Below are positions 53,772-63,105 of a stretch of DNA of 64,000 nt, piece after piece (the first letter of the stretch is position 1; each line of letters starts with the position of its first letter). This DNA comes from Niabella agricola (GTDB lineage Bacteria; Bacteroidota; Bacteroidia; Chitinophagales; Chitinophagaceae): assembly GCF_021538615.1 (NCBI RefSeq), contig NZ_JAJHIZ010000002.1:1116001-1180000 (forward strand). The letters are read 5' to 3'. The position numbers and the translations under genes are program-made. The notes below the pieces were generated by a model that saw only the letters and a program-made list of their open reading frames with translations, did no database searches and had not been told where the DNA came from.

Positions 53772-55208
53772 ATGCGAAGTGTTTTTTTTATGATCTGTTG
53801 CTGGGCCGGCGCCGCAATTCCGGTAGCTGCCCAAAACCCGTCCCTTGAATTTATGTCGTCAGACACTGCGTTGCAGCACAGTTTTTATCGTGCCCGGGAC
53901 CTGGCCGTTTCTTTCAGGGGGAGCCCTTCGGACCCCGTTGGCCCCTGGTATGAGGCGGCACTGCCTTCACGCAACGCCTTTTGCATCCGGGATGTATCGC
54001 ACCAGTGCCTGCCCGCCGAAATGTTGGGTATGAGCGCTGAAAATAAAAATATACTCACCCGCTTTGTATCCAATATTTCAGAAAGCAAAGACTGGTGCAC
54101 CTATTGGGAGATGAACCGAAGCGGGCAACCGGCACCGGAAGACTATCGCAATGACCGGGAATTCTGGTATAACCTCAACGCTAATTTTGAACTTATTGAT
54201 GCCTGCTGGCGGATGTACCTGTGGACCGGCAATACCTGTTATGTAACCGAACCGGCATTCAGAACTTTTTTTGATCTTACAGTAACCCGTTACCTGGAGC
54301 GGTGGAAACTGCAGGTAGATTCATTGTTAACCAGGCCCGTTTACCTGAATGCACCCGTCCCCTTTAATAATAAGGACTACTTTCACCGGTGCAGGGGCCT
54401 GCCCTCTTATTATGAGGCCATACATGATGTAAAAATGGGTATTGATCTTGTAGCGGCTATTTACCGGGGACTGATGAGCTATGCCGCAATGAATACCGTG
54501 TGGAAACAGGAACAACGGGCCGCTCTCTATCGTCAGAAAGCGGAGGCTTACCGGAAGCAGCTGGAAGCCACCTGGTGGAACAGCACCAACAATCGGTATC
54601 ACACCTATTATTCGGGGGGTGGTGTGTTTGGAACCGGTGAAGGTGAAACCTACCTGCTTTGGTACAACGCATTAACGGATAGCAGCCGCATCCGGCATAC
54701 CATACAGCACCTTCTCAGCACCAGGTGGAATGTAGAAAACCGCTCCTATCTCCCCTACCAGCTAGCCCGGTACGGATACGGCAAACAGGCCTACGAGAAC
54801 ATTTTGTTCCTGGCCAACCCCGCCACTGAGCGCCACGATTACCCGGAGGTTTCCTTTGGCGTTATAGAGGGACTGGTACAGGGAATAATGGGTGTAAGTG
54901 CGGATGCGCGTGAAAACCGCATTACCACCCTGTACAATCATCCGTCGGGTGATACCTGTACACTGAAGAATCTTCCCGTATTATCATCGCACATCGGTAT
55001 CCGGCACTGGAACAAGGGCAGTACCTTTGTTAACAACGGGCATTCGGTTATTTACTGGCGGGCAGGCTTCCGTGGAACCGGACATTCGATCCGGGTGAAC
55101 GGGAAGAGCAAAAAAGCCGTTCAACAACCGATAATTGGCGGGCCTCCGTTTTTTTATACGGATATTGCCGTTGCCCCGGGAGCAACAGTAACCGCCGCTA
55201 TTTTATAA
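53772..55208 (+). CDS. Predicted secreted (alpha/alpha)6 glycosidase-like protein, unassigned
   Basis: A 478-residue protein with a signal peptide (about 1-20) and helical repeats typical of six-hairpin glycosidases. Landmarks: LPSRNAFCIRDVSHQCLPAEMLG (about 63-85), ESKDWCTYWEMNRSG, NLNANFELIDACWRMYLWTG and PEVSFGVIEGLVQGIMGVSAD near 363-383. The last resembles the general-base region of GH15/GH63-like enzymes. A C-terminal beta region ends the protein. I cannot name a CAZy family. It lies between GH27 and a GntR regulator in PUL 2, and its layout is echoed by the larger protein at 56283-58259. Confidence 0.65.
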   Translation: MRSVFFMICCWAGAAIPVAAQNPSLEFMSSDTALQHSFYRARDLAVSFRGSPSDPVGPWYEAALPSRNAFCIRDVSHQCLPAEMLGMSAENKNILTRFVSNISESKDWCTYWEMNRSGQPAPEDYRNDREFWYNLNANFELIDACWRMYLWTGNTCYVTEPAFRTFFDLTVTRYLERWKLQVDSLLTRPVYLNAPVPFNNKDYFHRCRGLPSYYEAIHDVKMGIDLVAAIYRGLMSYAAMNTVWKQEQRAALYRQKAEAYRKQLEATWWNSTNNRYHTYYSGGGVFGTGEGETYLLWYNALTDSSRIRHTIQHLLSTRWNVENRSYLPYQLARYGYGKQAYENILFLANPATERHDYPEVSFGVIEGLVQGIMGVSADARENRITTLYNHPSGDTCTLKNLPVLSSHIGIRHWNKGSTFVNNGHSVIYWRAGFRGTGHSIRVNGKSKKAVQQPIIGGPPFFYTDIAVAPGATVTAAIL

Positions 55209-55241
55209 ACCTGTTTAAACAAATCCGAAAAGGCTTCTTCA

Positions 55242-56252
55242 ATGACAACTGTATTTGACAAGATCACCGAACTGGAACAGGTCAGCTCCTATTCAAAACA
55301 CGACCGGATCGTGCAGGGGGTGATCAATACCATTAATGAAAAGGTGCTGGTTCCCGGCGACACATTGCCCTCGGTGAATACCATGATCCGCACCCTGGGG
55401 TTTTCGAGAGAAACCATCATCCGGGGCTACCGGGAACTGATCAGCCGGGGTATCGTGGAGTCGCGCAACCGGCTGGGGTATTTTGTAGCCAACGGAAGTA
55501 CCCAGCAACTGTTAAGGGTGGCCCTGCTCATGTATAACCTGGACAGTTTTGAAGAGCAGTTCTACCGGAACTTCCGGAAAACCCTGGGCGAAGGTATCAA
55601 CCTGCAGGTATTCTTTCATCATGGAAACATCGAGATATTTGAAACCATCCTGCAGCGGATCCGGCGGCAATTCGGCATGTATGTGATCGCGCCCATCCCC
55701 CATCCCCGGTCGAAAGACCTGCTCGACACCATTCCGCGGAACCAGTTACTGATGTTTGACCGTTATGAGCCCATCGACGGTGTTTTTAATCATATCACCC
55801 AGGAGTTTGAACGTTCGTCCTACCAGGTATTTGAGCAGCTTGTAAACGAAATCCGGGCCTTTGACGAATTTGTTTTCTACCATTCGCCCGATTCCCTGGA
55901 TCCCAAAGAGATTGTGACCTCCTTCCGTAAGTTCATCAAAAAATACAAGATCAACGGAACCCTGATCCGCGAATTTATTCCGGGTACCGTTGAAAAAGGC
56001 AAGGTATATTTTACGCTGGACAATTTTGCTATGTGGGAGATCCTGAAAGAATGCAAGGTAAAAAAACTCAAACCCGGTAAAGACGTAGGCATTCTCTCAC
56101 ACAACGATGAACCGGCTAAAGAATTTGTAGGCATCACTACCTACTCGGCCGATTTCGCGCTGATGGGTACCATGGCAGCCCGGGCAATCCTGAAGAATGA
56201 ACCCATACAGGTAACCATCCCTACCACCCTCACCAGAAGAAATACGCTTTAA
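55242..56252 (+). CDS. GntR-type regulator with periplasmic-binding-like sensor domain
   Basis: A 336-residue transcription factor. Residues about 15-90 form a GntR winged helix (LPSVNTMIRTLGFSRETIIRGYRELISRGIVESRNRLGYFV). Residues 91-336 form a LacI/periplasmic-binding-like sugar-sensing domain (LRVALLMYNLDSFEEQFYRN; DVGILSHNDEPAKEFVGITTYSADFALMGTMAARAIL). This architecture is a common sugar-responsive regulator in Bacteroidota. It sits inside PUL 2 between two six-hairpin genes and probably regulates them and the symporter; the inducer is unknown. Confidence 0.9.
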   Translation: MTTVFDKITELEQVSSYSKHDRIVQGVINTINEKVLVPGDTLPSVNTMIRTLGFSRETIIRGYRELISRGIVESRNRLGYFVANGSTQQLLRVALLMYNLDSFEEQFYRNFRKTLGEGINLQVFFHHGNIEIFETILQRIRRQFGMYVIAPIPHPRSKDLLDTIPRNQLLMFDRYEPIDGVFNHITQEFERSSYQVFEQLVNEIRAFDEFVFYHSPDSLDPKEIVTSFRKFIKKYKINGTLIREFIPGTVEKGKVYFTLDNFAMWEILKECKVKKLKPGKDVGILSHNDEPAKEFVGITTYSADFALMGTMAARAILKNEPIQVTIPTTLTRRNTL

Positions 56253-56282
56253 AACTATTTTATAAAATTATTTTCTGCCATC

Positions 56283-58259
56283 ATGAGAAGACTACTATTG
56301 CCGGTATTATTGTGCTCCGGCGTTGCCGTTTTTGCACAACAACATTACTGGAAACTGGATACCGGCGGCAGCATCCGGTGGACCGTTCGGCCGGGGCAAG
56401 CCCATAAGGATCATATTGAAATGAGTGGCAAACAGCTTTCTGCTATTGTACACTATGGCGTTCAGCCATCCGGCGCGCTGTTCCTGAGCAGGAAACTCGT
56501 GTTTCCGATGCTCCGCACCATTCCCAATGATACCCGTGGAAACCTGGTCAAAGAATTCAACGGTAATATCGCCGATTCCATTACCATCGACGGAAGAAAG
56601 ATCACCGAAATGCCCCGTAGTTTTTCGATACATGGTTGTTTGCAAACGACCGGCACACTTTCCAAAAACATGATCCTCGAACGGGCCGTATTCCCGTCTA
56701 CGGATCATGCGGCTTATATTGAATCGTATATCCTGCGGAACCTGGGCCCGGAAACCGTTGCGGTAAACGTTCCCCTTATCGACAGTAATCAGATCACCGA
56801 TGAAAAAAAGGGTGTGTACGGATCTTATATTATCAATACAAAACTATATAACGGCGGATTGCTGACCCTGAAGCCACAGGAAGCCCGTCGTTTCTGGATC
56901 GTGATATCGGCCCGGAAAAAATTTGAAGACCGCTATTATTATTCAGCGGGCTATGAATTTGAAAAACGAAGCGCGCTGGTCCGCAACCTCGAAAACCAGT
57001 TGATTCTTCAAAGCCCGGACCCGGTGATCAACCGCATGTTTGCCTTTGCCAAGATCCGGGCAGCGGAAAGCATTTATGAAACAAAGGAAGGGCTGATGCA
57101 TGGACCGGGCGGTGGCGAATATTATGCCGCGATCTGGGCCAATGACCAGGCCGAATACATTAACCCGTTCTTTGCCTACCTGGGTAATGCCGCTGGTATG
57201 GAATCGGCCCGCAACAGCTACCGGCTTTTTGCAGGTTATATGAATCCCGCTTACAAGCCCATTCCCAGCTCGATCATTGCTGAGGGCGCGGGTTACTGGA
57301 ACGGTGCCGGCGACCGCGGCGATCAGGCCATGATCGGCTATGGCGCCTCCCAGTTTGCTTTAACCAGCGGCGATCCGGTTGAGGCCGCTACCCTGTGGCC
57401 CCTGATCGAATGGTGTAATACCTACCTGCTGCGAAAAAAAACAGCGGACGGTGTTATTGCCTCCCAGTCGGATGAACTGGAAGGACGGTTTCCGGCAGGA
57501 AAGGTGAATCTTTCCACCAATACCCTGGCTTATGGCTCCTTTTTATACGGATCCCGCCTGGCCACGGCACTGGGCAAAACAAAAACGGCTACGGAATGGC
57601 AACAGGAAGCCCACGCGTTACGGCAGCATATGGAACAGTATTTTGGAGGCACCGTGGAAGGCTATCAAACCTATAAATATTACGAAGGAAATGACAAACT
57701 CCGCTCGTGGATCTGCCTGCCGCTAGTGATGGGTATTTACGACCGGAAAGAGCAAACACAAGCCGCTTTACTCTCCCCCAAATTATGGTCGCCCAACGGC
57801 CTGCTTACCGAATCGGGTTCCAGCACCTATTGGGACCGGTCTACCCTCTATGCATTCAGAGGATTGTTTAAAGCAGGCGCTACCGATACCGCAATGGCCT
57901 ATCTTTCTTTTTATTCCGGCAAACGCCTCCTGGGCGAACACGTGCCTTATGCTATTGAGGCCTGGCCGGAGGGCAACCAGCGGCATCTTTCGGCAGAAAG
58001 CGGGTTGTATTGCCGGGCACTGGTGGAAGGGCTGCTTGGCTTTGAGCCTACCGGCTTCCGCTCCTTTTCTATTTGCCCCTGGCTTCCCAAAAAATGGAAC
58101 CGGCTCTCGCTTAAAAATATAGCAGCGTTTCGCACAACATTTGATCTGCAAGTGCAGCGGGTTTCCGGGAAGTACCGCGTTATCTTTAACGAGGCCGGAA
58201 AAAAAAGTCAAATTTTTTCGTGGAGTGGAAAAGCTCCGCTGCGCATTACACTTCCCTAA
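56283..58259 (+). CDS. Predicted secreted six-hairpin glycosidase-like protein, unassigned
   Basis: A 658-residue protein with a signal peptide (about 1-18), an N-terminal beta-sandwich (about 20-230) and a helical barrel (about 240-600). GPGGGEYYAAIWANDQAEYINPFFAYLG (near 276-303) carries D/E residues at a general-acid position. QRHLSAESGLYCRALVEGLLGFEPTG near 569-594 matches the base region of six-hairpin enzymes. The layout recalls GH15/GH63/GH116-like families, without a clear match to one. It is 30 bases after the GntR gene and probably secreted into the periplasm, where its sugar product would feed the downstream symporter. Confidence 0.68.
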   Translation: MRRLLLPVLLCSGVAVFAQQHYWKLDTGGSIRWTVRPGQAHKDHIEMSGKQLSAIVHYGVQPSGALFLSRKLVFPMLRTIPNDTRGNLVKEFNGNIADSITIDGRKITEMPRSFSIHGCLQTTGTLSKNMILERAVFPSTDHAAYIESYILRNLGPETVAVNVPLIDSNQITDEKKGVYGSYIINTKLYNGGLLTLKPQEARRFWIVISARKKFEDRYYYSAGYEFEKRSALVRNLENQLILQSPDPVINRMFAFAKIRAAESIYETKEGLMHGPGGGEYYAAIWANDQAEYINPFFAYLGNAAGMESARNSYRLFAGYMNPAYKPIPSSIIAEGAGYWNGAGDRGDQAMIGYGASQFALTSGDPVEAATLWPLIEWCNTYLLRKKTADGVIASQSDELEGRFPAGKVNLSTNTLAYGSFLYGSRLATALGKTKTATEWQQEAHALRQHMEQYFGGTVEGYQTYKYYEGNDKLRSWICLPLVMGIYDRKEQTQAALLSPKLWSPNGLLTESGSSTYWDRSTLYAFRGLFKAGATDTAMAYLSFYSGKRLLGEHVPYAIEAWPEGNQRHLSAESGLYCRALVEGLLGFEPTGFRSFSICPWLPKKWNRLSLKNIAAFRTTFDLQVQRVSGKYRVIFNEAGKKSQIFSWSGKAPLRITLP

Positions 58260-58313
58260 ACCATCATAACAACAGGGTATATCATTATCATTGGATGGCG
58301 TAAATTGCCTGCT

Positions 58314-59905
58314 ATGGCACTGACCAGTTTTATTATCATCATCTTCGCCGTTGTGTTGTTTTCCTGGTTTAAAACAAGGAAGGAAAAAACGGGCACCCTC
58401 AATGCATTGTTCTTTGCCAACCGGAAGCTCGGCTTTGCCGCTGTTGGCTGCGGGCTGCTGTTTACCAATATCAATACCGCATCCTTTGTAGGTGAAAACG
58501 AACTCAGTTATATCAATAACATGAGTGTAATGGCCTGGGGTGTTACCTCTGTGCTGGCCATGCAGCTGGTATCCGAGCTCATCATTCCCATCTATCTAAG
58601 AACCGGCATCGCCACTACCCCCGATTTCCTGGAAGCCCGGTACGACCGTTCGGTTAAATCGATCGTTTCCATCCTTTTTTTAGCCAATTATATCATCAAC
58701 CTGTTGCCGGCTGTATTATATGGCAGCGCCGTAGCATTTGACGGGCTGTTCGATATTTCGGAATGGCTCCGGATCCCGCATCAGGCCACTGTTTGGATAC
58801 TTGTATGGAGCATCGGTATTCTTGGAACCCTGTATGCCCTGCTGGGCGGCCTGAAGGCCCTTACGATTTCTGATACCCTGCTTGGGTTTGCCCTGTTCAC
58901 CGGCGGATTGCTGCTGCCCTATTTTGCATTGCGTTACCTGGGCGCCGGCGACTGGCAGGCAGGATTGCATACGATCTTATCCGCAAAAACGGAACACCTG
59001 AACAGCATCGGCAAACCCGGTGATGCCGTTCCCTTCGGCACCATCTTTACCGGTATGCTGCTGGTAAACCTGTATTACTGGGGTACCGAACAATATATTG
59101 TTCAGCAAGCACTGGCATCCCGGGACCTGGCTACCTGTCAGAAGGGAATGGCACTGGCTGCACTTGGCAAACTGATGCTTCCGCTACTGCTCAATATTCC
59201 CGGCGTTATTGCCGCCCACCTTTATACAGGGCTTTCCAATACACCCACTGTTTTTTCAAAACTGGCCGGGGATGTGTCGCCGCCGGCCTATTCCGGTTAC
59301 CTGGCAGCCATATTGTTTGGGGCTACGGTTACCACGTTTATTGCGGGTCTTAACAGCTCGGCCACGTTGTTTATGCTAAACGTTTACCGGCTGCTGATGG
59401 CTAAAAGACGCCGGCTTCCCCGCGAGCAGGACCTGGTACGCACCGCCAAACGGTTCCAGGCGGGTATCGCGGCTATAGCAATGCTGATTGCCCCCTTTAT
59501 CCTGTTTGCAACCGGGGGATTCTATACCTATCTTCAAAGATCGGGGGATTGTTTAGTGTTCCCATCTTTACCATTATGGTGGTAGGATTTCTTACCAAAC
59601 GCGTACCACCGCTGGCCGCCCGGGCCGGACTGTTCTTTTTTGTCGTCAGTTATGGTGCCACCCAATTCTTCTTTAATGTTCACCTGCATTTTCTGCATGT
59701 GCTTGCAATATTGTTTGTGATCACTACGATCATCATGTTACTGATCGGCCGGTGGAAGCCTATGCCGGTGCCCTTTGAGCTGAAACAAAACAATATGGTG
59801 GCTGTTCAACCCTGGCGCTATCGGCGCATTGTTGGGCTGGCACTGGTGATAGCCGCCCTGTTGCTGTTTATGCTCTTCTCACCCCTGGGCCTGGTGAACG
59901 CATAG
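58314..59905 (+). pseudogene. Sodium:solute symporter (SSS family) with a single-base frameshift
   Basis: From ATG 58314 the frame encodes an SSS-type transporter (LFTNINTASFVGENELSY, ALLGGLKALTISDTLLG, YYWGTEQYIVQQALASRD, then about eight more helices). It breaks off after GGFYTYLQRSG into nonsense ending at 59585. The next frame resumes with LFSVPIFTIMVVGFLTKRVPP and continues to 59905. Adding one G to the five-G run at 59543-59547 restores a 530-residue protein of normal SSS length. Either a real frameshift (possibly phase-variable) or a sequencing error in the homopolymer. If intact, it would take up the monosaccharide released by PUL 2. Confidence 0.85.
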
Positions 59906-60047
59906 GGGATCTCCAAGGTCTCTTTCAAGAACCGGGCGAAAGCATGTTGTGTGTAGATTTCCGTTTTGTAATGGTACGGGAAACAGGATGCCGGAGAAAA
60001 CAGCGACCTGTATTAACGGAAACCGGATTCCCAATGCATTTGACCGG

Positions 60048-61901
60048 TCAATGCCCCGTATTGCAGTGGATCGTTTTGTGTAATAATATGCAAGCGCCGC
60101 CTCCGGGAGCCAGCGCCAGGTCTATCGTCTGGTTCGGGGCTACCTGCCTTGTTGTAGTGGTATAGCTTTCTTTATTGGTGCAGAAATCGGCGTCCTTCCC
60201 ATCGGTAATAACAAGGGCATCATAGCAGCCTTTTTCGAGCCAGTCCAGCGGGATGCGCAGGGTTCTTGCCTGCTCATTGGTAGCTGCAGCAATCAGCCAT
60301 TGGTCCTTTGCCGACTTTCGTGCCATAACGATGTATTCCCCTATTGCTCCGACGAGGGTCTTACTTTCTTTCCAGGGCATTTCCTGCGCGCTGATAAATT
60401 TTAGCAGCTGCGGATGTTTTAAATAGTGCTCCGGGATATCCGGGATGATGGTTGCGCCTGAAAAAACAATCAGGGTGCGGGCGGCTTCTGCAGTGATGGT
60501 AGCCGGTACAGGCATCGGGTTATCCACCCTTCCTTTTTGCTCCATATCCATCACGCCGTTATTCATATCCAAGGGGCCAGCCAGCATATTGACAAACACA
60601 GCAGTCACAAATGTTCCGGGTTGAAAAACCCTGCGTGCATCCAGCTGGGCGTGACAGTATTCCCGGGTAACGGCATTGTGCCAGGTACGCATCTGTCCGT
60701 AAGGATGCACGGGCCCATCATGGAAATCCACCATCAGCCTATGCGCCGCGCATAGCCGGGTGATCAACCCGGTACGTTCGTTTTTTTCCTCCATATTGCC
60801 CCGCATAAAACCATATTTGATACCGGAGGCGCCCCAATCCCCATATTGCCGGATGGTTTGTTCGAGCGGATATTGCCGGCCGCCTACATCGTTAAGATAC
60901 AGCCAAACACCCACATCCTTTTGTTTGGCATAACGGATCAACGCCTGCACCTGTTCGGCCTTGCCACCCTTCAGTGGATCCGACTCCTTGTTAAATTCCG
61001 GGCCATACCAGTCGGCGTCTAACACCAGGTGCTTTATCTGATGCGCTGCAGCAAAGTCTACCATTTTTACCCAGGATGCATAAGACATCGTATACTGAAA
61101 TCCACCGGCCGTTGCTCCGTTTATACGCCAATCCCAAACCGCCACACCCGGTTGAACCCAGGAAAAATCCATGCCCTTTTCCGGATCGGGGTTTAACAGT
61201 TCCAGTAAATGACTGTCGACCATTTTACCGGGTGTGCTGCCGTATAAGATTACCCGCCACGCGTTTGCACGCTGGGATTGTATGGTAAATACACGGCTTC
61301 CTTTAACAGTATGTAAGACCATGGGCTGACCGGATACCAGGTTGGCCTCATGAATGGCCATATACTGGCCGGCCGCGGCTTTGATGGTCATTACCGGCAA
61401 GCGGGTACCACTCGCATCATCCAGTAACTCCGGCCCGATATTCCTGTTTTCACCATTGTAATACCAGGCCGTAAAATTGCCCGGGAACCGGAATGTTGTA
61501 CGTTCCTTTAAAGAGGTTGCCCCGTCGTAACGAAACGCAATGCCGTCATTGTACGCTCTTACAGTAATGCGGTATCCTTTCTTTTGGATCACCGCTTCAT
61601 TAAAAGCATCTGCTACGTTGCTTCTTTTTCCCCATACAGGGTTCCAGTACCGGCGCACCTGTCTTTTCGTGATCGTTTTCCAGGGAGCTTTATCGCCGGT
61701 ATCTGGTCCCAGTTCCGACCGGTCGATAAGTAAGTATCCATTTGCCTTAAATGCATAAAAGACCCGGCCTTCGTTGTTTTCCCAAACAGAAAGGGCTAAT
61801 TTTCGGTCAGGAGAAGACATCGAAAAATGCTGCGGCACAGACTGACCCGCCAGCAGGAAGGGCCAGGAGAACATTATATGAAAGGGAAAAATGCGCCTCA
61901 T
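60048..61901 (-). CDS. GH97 family glycoside hydrolase, divergent catalytic residues
   Basis: I use ATG 61901 rather than a GTG at 61910; the result is 617 residues with a signal peptide (about 1-22). The GH97 N-terminal sandwich (about 25-250) is followed by the barrel: HLVLDADWYGPE, WASGIKY-type strand reading GIKYGFMRGN, LMVDFHDGPVHPYGQMRTW and LAGPLDMNNG. Retaining GH97 members have an aspartate where this protein has G in KYGF. The inverting SusB type has HE where this one has HD. So the mechanism cannot be read directly. Substrate is an alpha-glucoside or alpha-galactoside by family. It ends the PUL 3 minus-strand cluster. Confidence 0.85.
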   Translation of the reverse strand: MRRIFPFHIMFSWPFLLAGQSVPQHFSMSSPDRKLALSVWENNEGRVFYAFKANGYLLIDRSELGPDTGDKAPWKTITKRQVRRYWNPVWGKRSNVADAFNEAVIQKKGYRITVRAYNDGIAFRYDGATSLKERTTFRFPGNFTAWYYNGENRNIGPELLDDASGTRLPVMTIKAAAGQYMAIHEANLVSGQPMVLHTVKGSRVFTIQSQRANAWRVILYGSTPGKMVDSHLLELLNPDPEKGMDFSWVQPGVAVWDWRINGATAGGFQYTMSYASWVKMVDFAAAHQIKHLVLDADWYGPEFNKESDPLKGGKAEQVQALIRYAKQKDVGVWLYLNDVGGRQYPLEQTIRQYGDWGASGIKYGFMRGNMEEKNERTGLITRLCAAHRLMVDFHDGPVHPYGQMRTWHNAVTREYCHAQLDARRVFQPGTFVTAVFVNMLAGPLDMNNGVMDMEQKGRVDNPMPVPATITAEAARTLIVFSGATIIPDIPEHYLKHPQLLKFISAQEMPWKESKTLVGAIGEYIVMARKSAKDQWLIAAATNEQARTLRIPLDWLEKGCYDALVITDGKDADFCTNKESYTTTTRQVAPNQTIDLALAPGGGACILLHKTIHCNTGH

Positions 61902-61910
61902 TGTAACCAC

Positions 61911-62201
61911 TTAAATGTTTAGCTCAATTACATAGTCGGTTTCATCCGGTTGTTTTTCCAACAACAACAAAACCCCTTCTTTCTGCTGCATAAATTTTAC
62001 CGGTTTTTTATCGATGAATACCCGGGCAGACCGCACCTTTTTACCTGTTAGCGGAAGGAACAGCTCCTTGTCCTGAAGATCGAGGATATGTACAAACAGA
62101 CGGGCACCTTTTTCTGTGGTTACGCCCCATTTATGTGCAGCCACAAGTCCTCCCCGCGTGCCATAGATGCTTTCTCCGTATTGCCGCAACCATTGCCCCA
62201 T
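61911..62201 (-). pseudogene. GH29 alpha-L-fucosidase C-terminal stump
   Basis: This 96-residue frame starts with MGQWLRQYGESIYGTRGG, which in GH29 fucosidases lies some 300 residues into the protein. It continues with GVTTEKGARLFVHILD and the C-terminal beta domain (KELFLPLTGKKVRSARV). The whole catalytic barrel with its nucleophile is absent, and the 156 bases upstream show no fucosidase coding in any frame. It is therefore the tail of a deleted gene. It ends 9 bases before the GH97 start, so it may still be transcribed. Confidence 0.82.
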
Positions 62202-62357
62202 TTGTTATAAGAATAAAAAAATTTCAATGGCAGTTTTCATGGGCTGCCGGAGTCCGGGTCTGTAACAGGCACCATCCGCCATTAGAAAGGCATTTGATTA
62301 GCCGCGGATTTTCAACCTGCGCGGCCTCCTTTCGTTTAAGAGGAATAAGTTATTCGT

Positions 62358-63089
62358 CTACGGTAATTTATAGGTTTGTGCGGATGCCGTCAATGTATCC
62401 AGTGCGCCTGCCGGTAAAAACGATGTAGTTACCTGGATATTGCCTCCCGATTGCAGTCCCTGCAGCAGGGTTTGGGTATCCGCATTTTCTACGCGAACGG
62501 CTTGCAATGCCCCTCCCGAATCATAGGTTACGGTAGTATAAAGAATACTCGCACTAGCAATAGGATTCCATACAATCAGCATATTCCCGTTTGGCTGTTT
62601 GGCAATGGAAGCAATTACCCGGTTTCGCAGATTGCCGATATAGATATCTCCGTATACCGAAGCTGAAACCTGTTTGGGCAGGGAACGCAGCCCTGTTCCA
62701 TTTTGAGTGAGCAGTTCAAAAATGTAATCGCCCTCCTTCAGGTTACCGAGTATAAACTCCGCAGGAATGCGTTCGTTCTGAGTCCGCGTAATATTTACAA
62801 CAACAGAGTCTTTTCGTTGATTCCAGTAAATCAGGGTCTGTGTAATGCGTGGATCTGCTTTAACCTGCCAGGTAAGCTTTACCCTGTTGTAACCCGGAAC
62901 CGCTTTTACGGAGTCTGCCACACCCAGGTAGATCCCCTCCGGCCGGTAATAAAACTCCTCGCTTACATCATACATACTTTTATGACAGGAACTGAGTATG
63001 CAACCCAACATCAGTGCCATTATCCAACCATTCAGCATTCCCGGGCGCTTCCATTTGCCGGGAGAAAGGCTTTTATACAGATTCATCAT
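62358..63089 (-). CDS. DUF4998-like surface lipoprotein
   Basis: From the ATG at 63089 the product is 243 residues with a lipobox (CILSSC, C35 from this start); a later ATG at 63035 would also give a lipoprotein signal. It opens with YDVSEEFYYRPEGIYLGVADSVKAVPGYNRVKLTWQVKADPRIT, the DUF4998 pattern of a fibronectin-like domain in PUL-encoded lipoproteins. Two Ig-like modules follow. Function is unknown; such proteins are assumed to be surface glycan-binding proteins. It is 16 bases downstream of the next lipoprotein gene. Confidence 0.82.
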   Translation of the reverse strand: MMNLYKSLSPGKWKRPGMLNGWIMALMLGCILSSCHKSMYDVSEEFYYRPEGIYLGVADSVKAVPGYNRVKLTWQVKADPRITQTLIYWNQRKDSVVVNITRTQNERIPAEFILGNLKEGDYIFELLTQNGTGLRSLPKQVSASVYGDIYIGNLRNRVIASIAKQPNGNMLIVWNPIASASILYTTVTYDSGGALQAVRVENADTQTLLQGLQSGGNIQVTTSFLPAGALDTLTASAQTYKLP

Positions 63090-63105
63090 CGATTGTAGTT
63101 TTAAT

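Noticed and set aside
59981..59988. Single CAGGATG in the gap between the symporter and GH97
   Set aside because: Only one heptamer, no partner at 10 bp and no TATYTTAG at the right distance.
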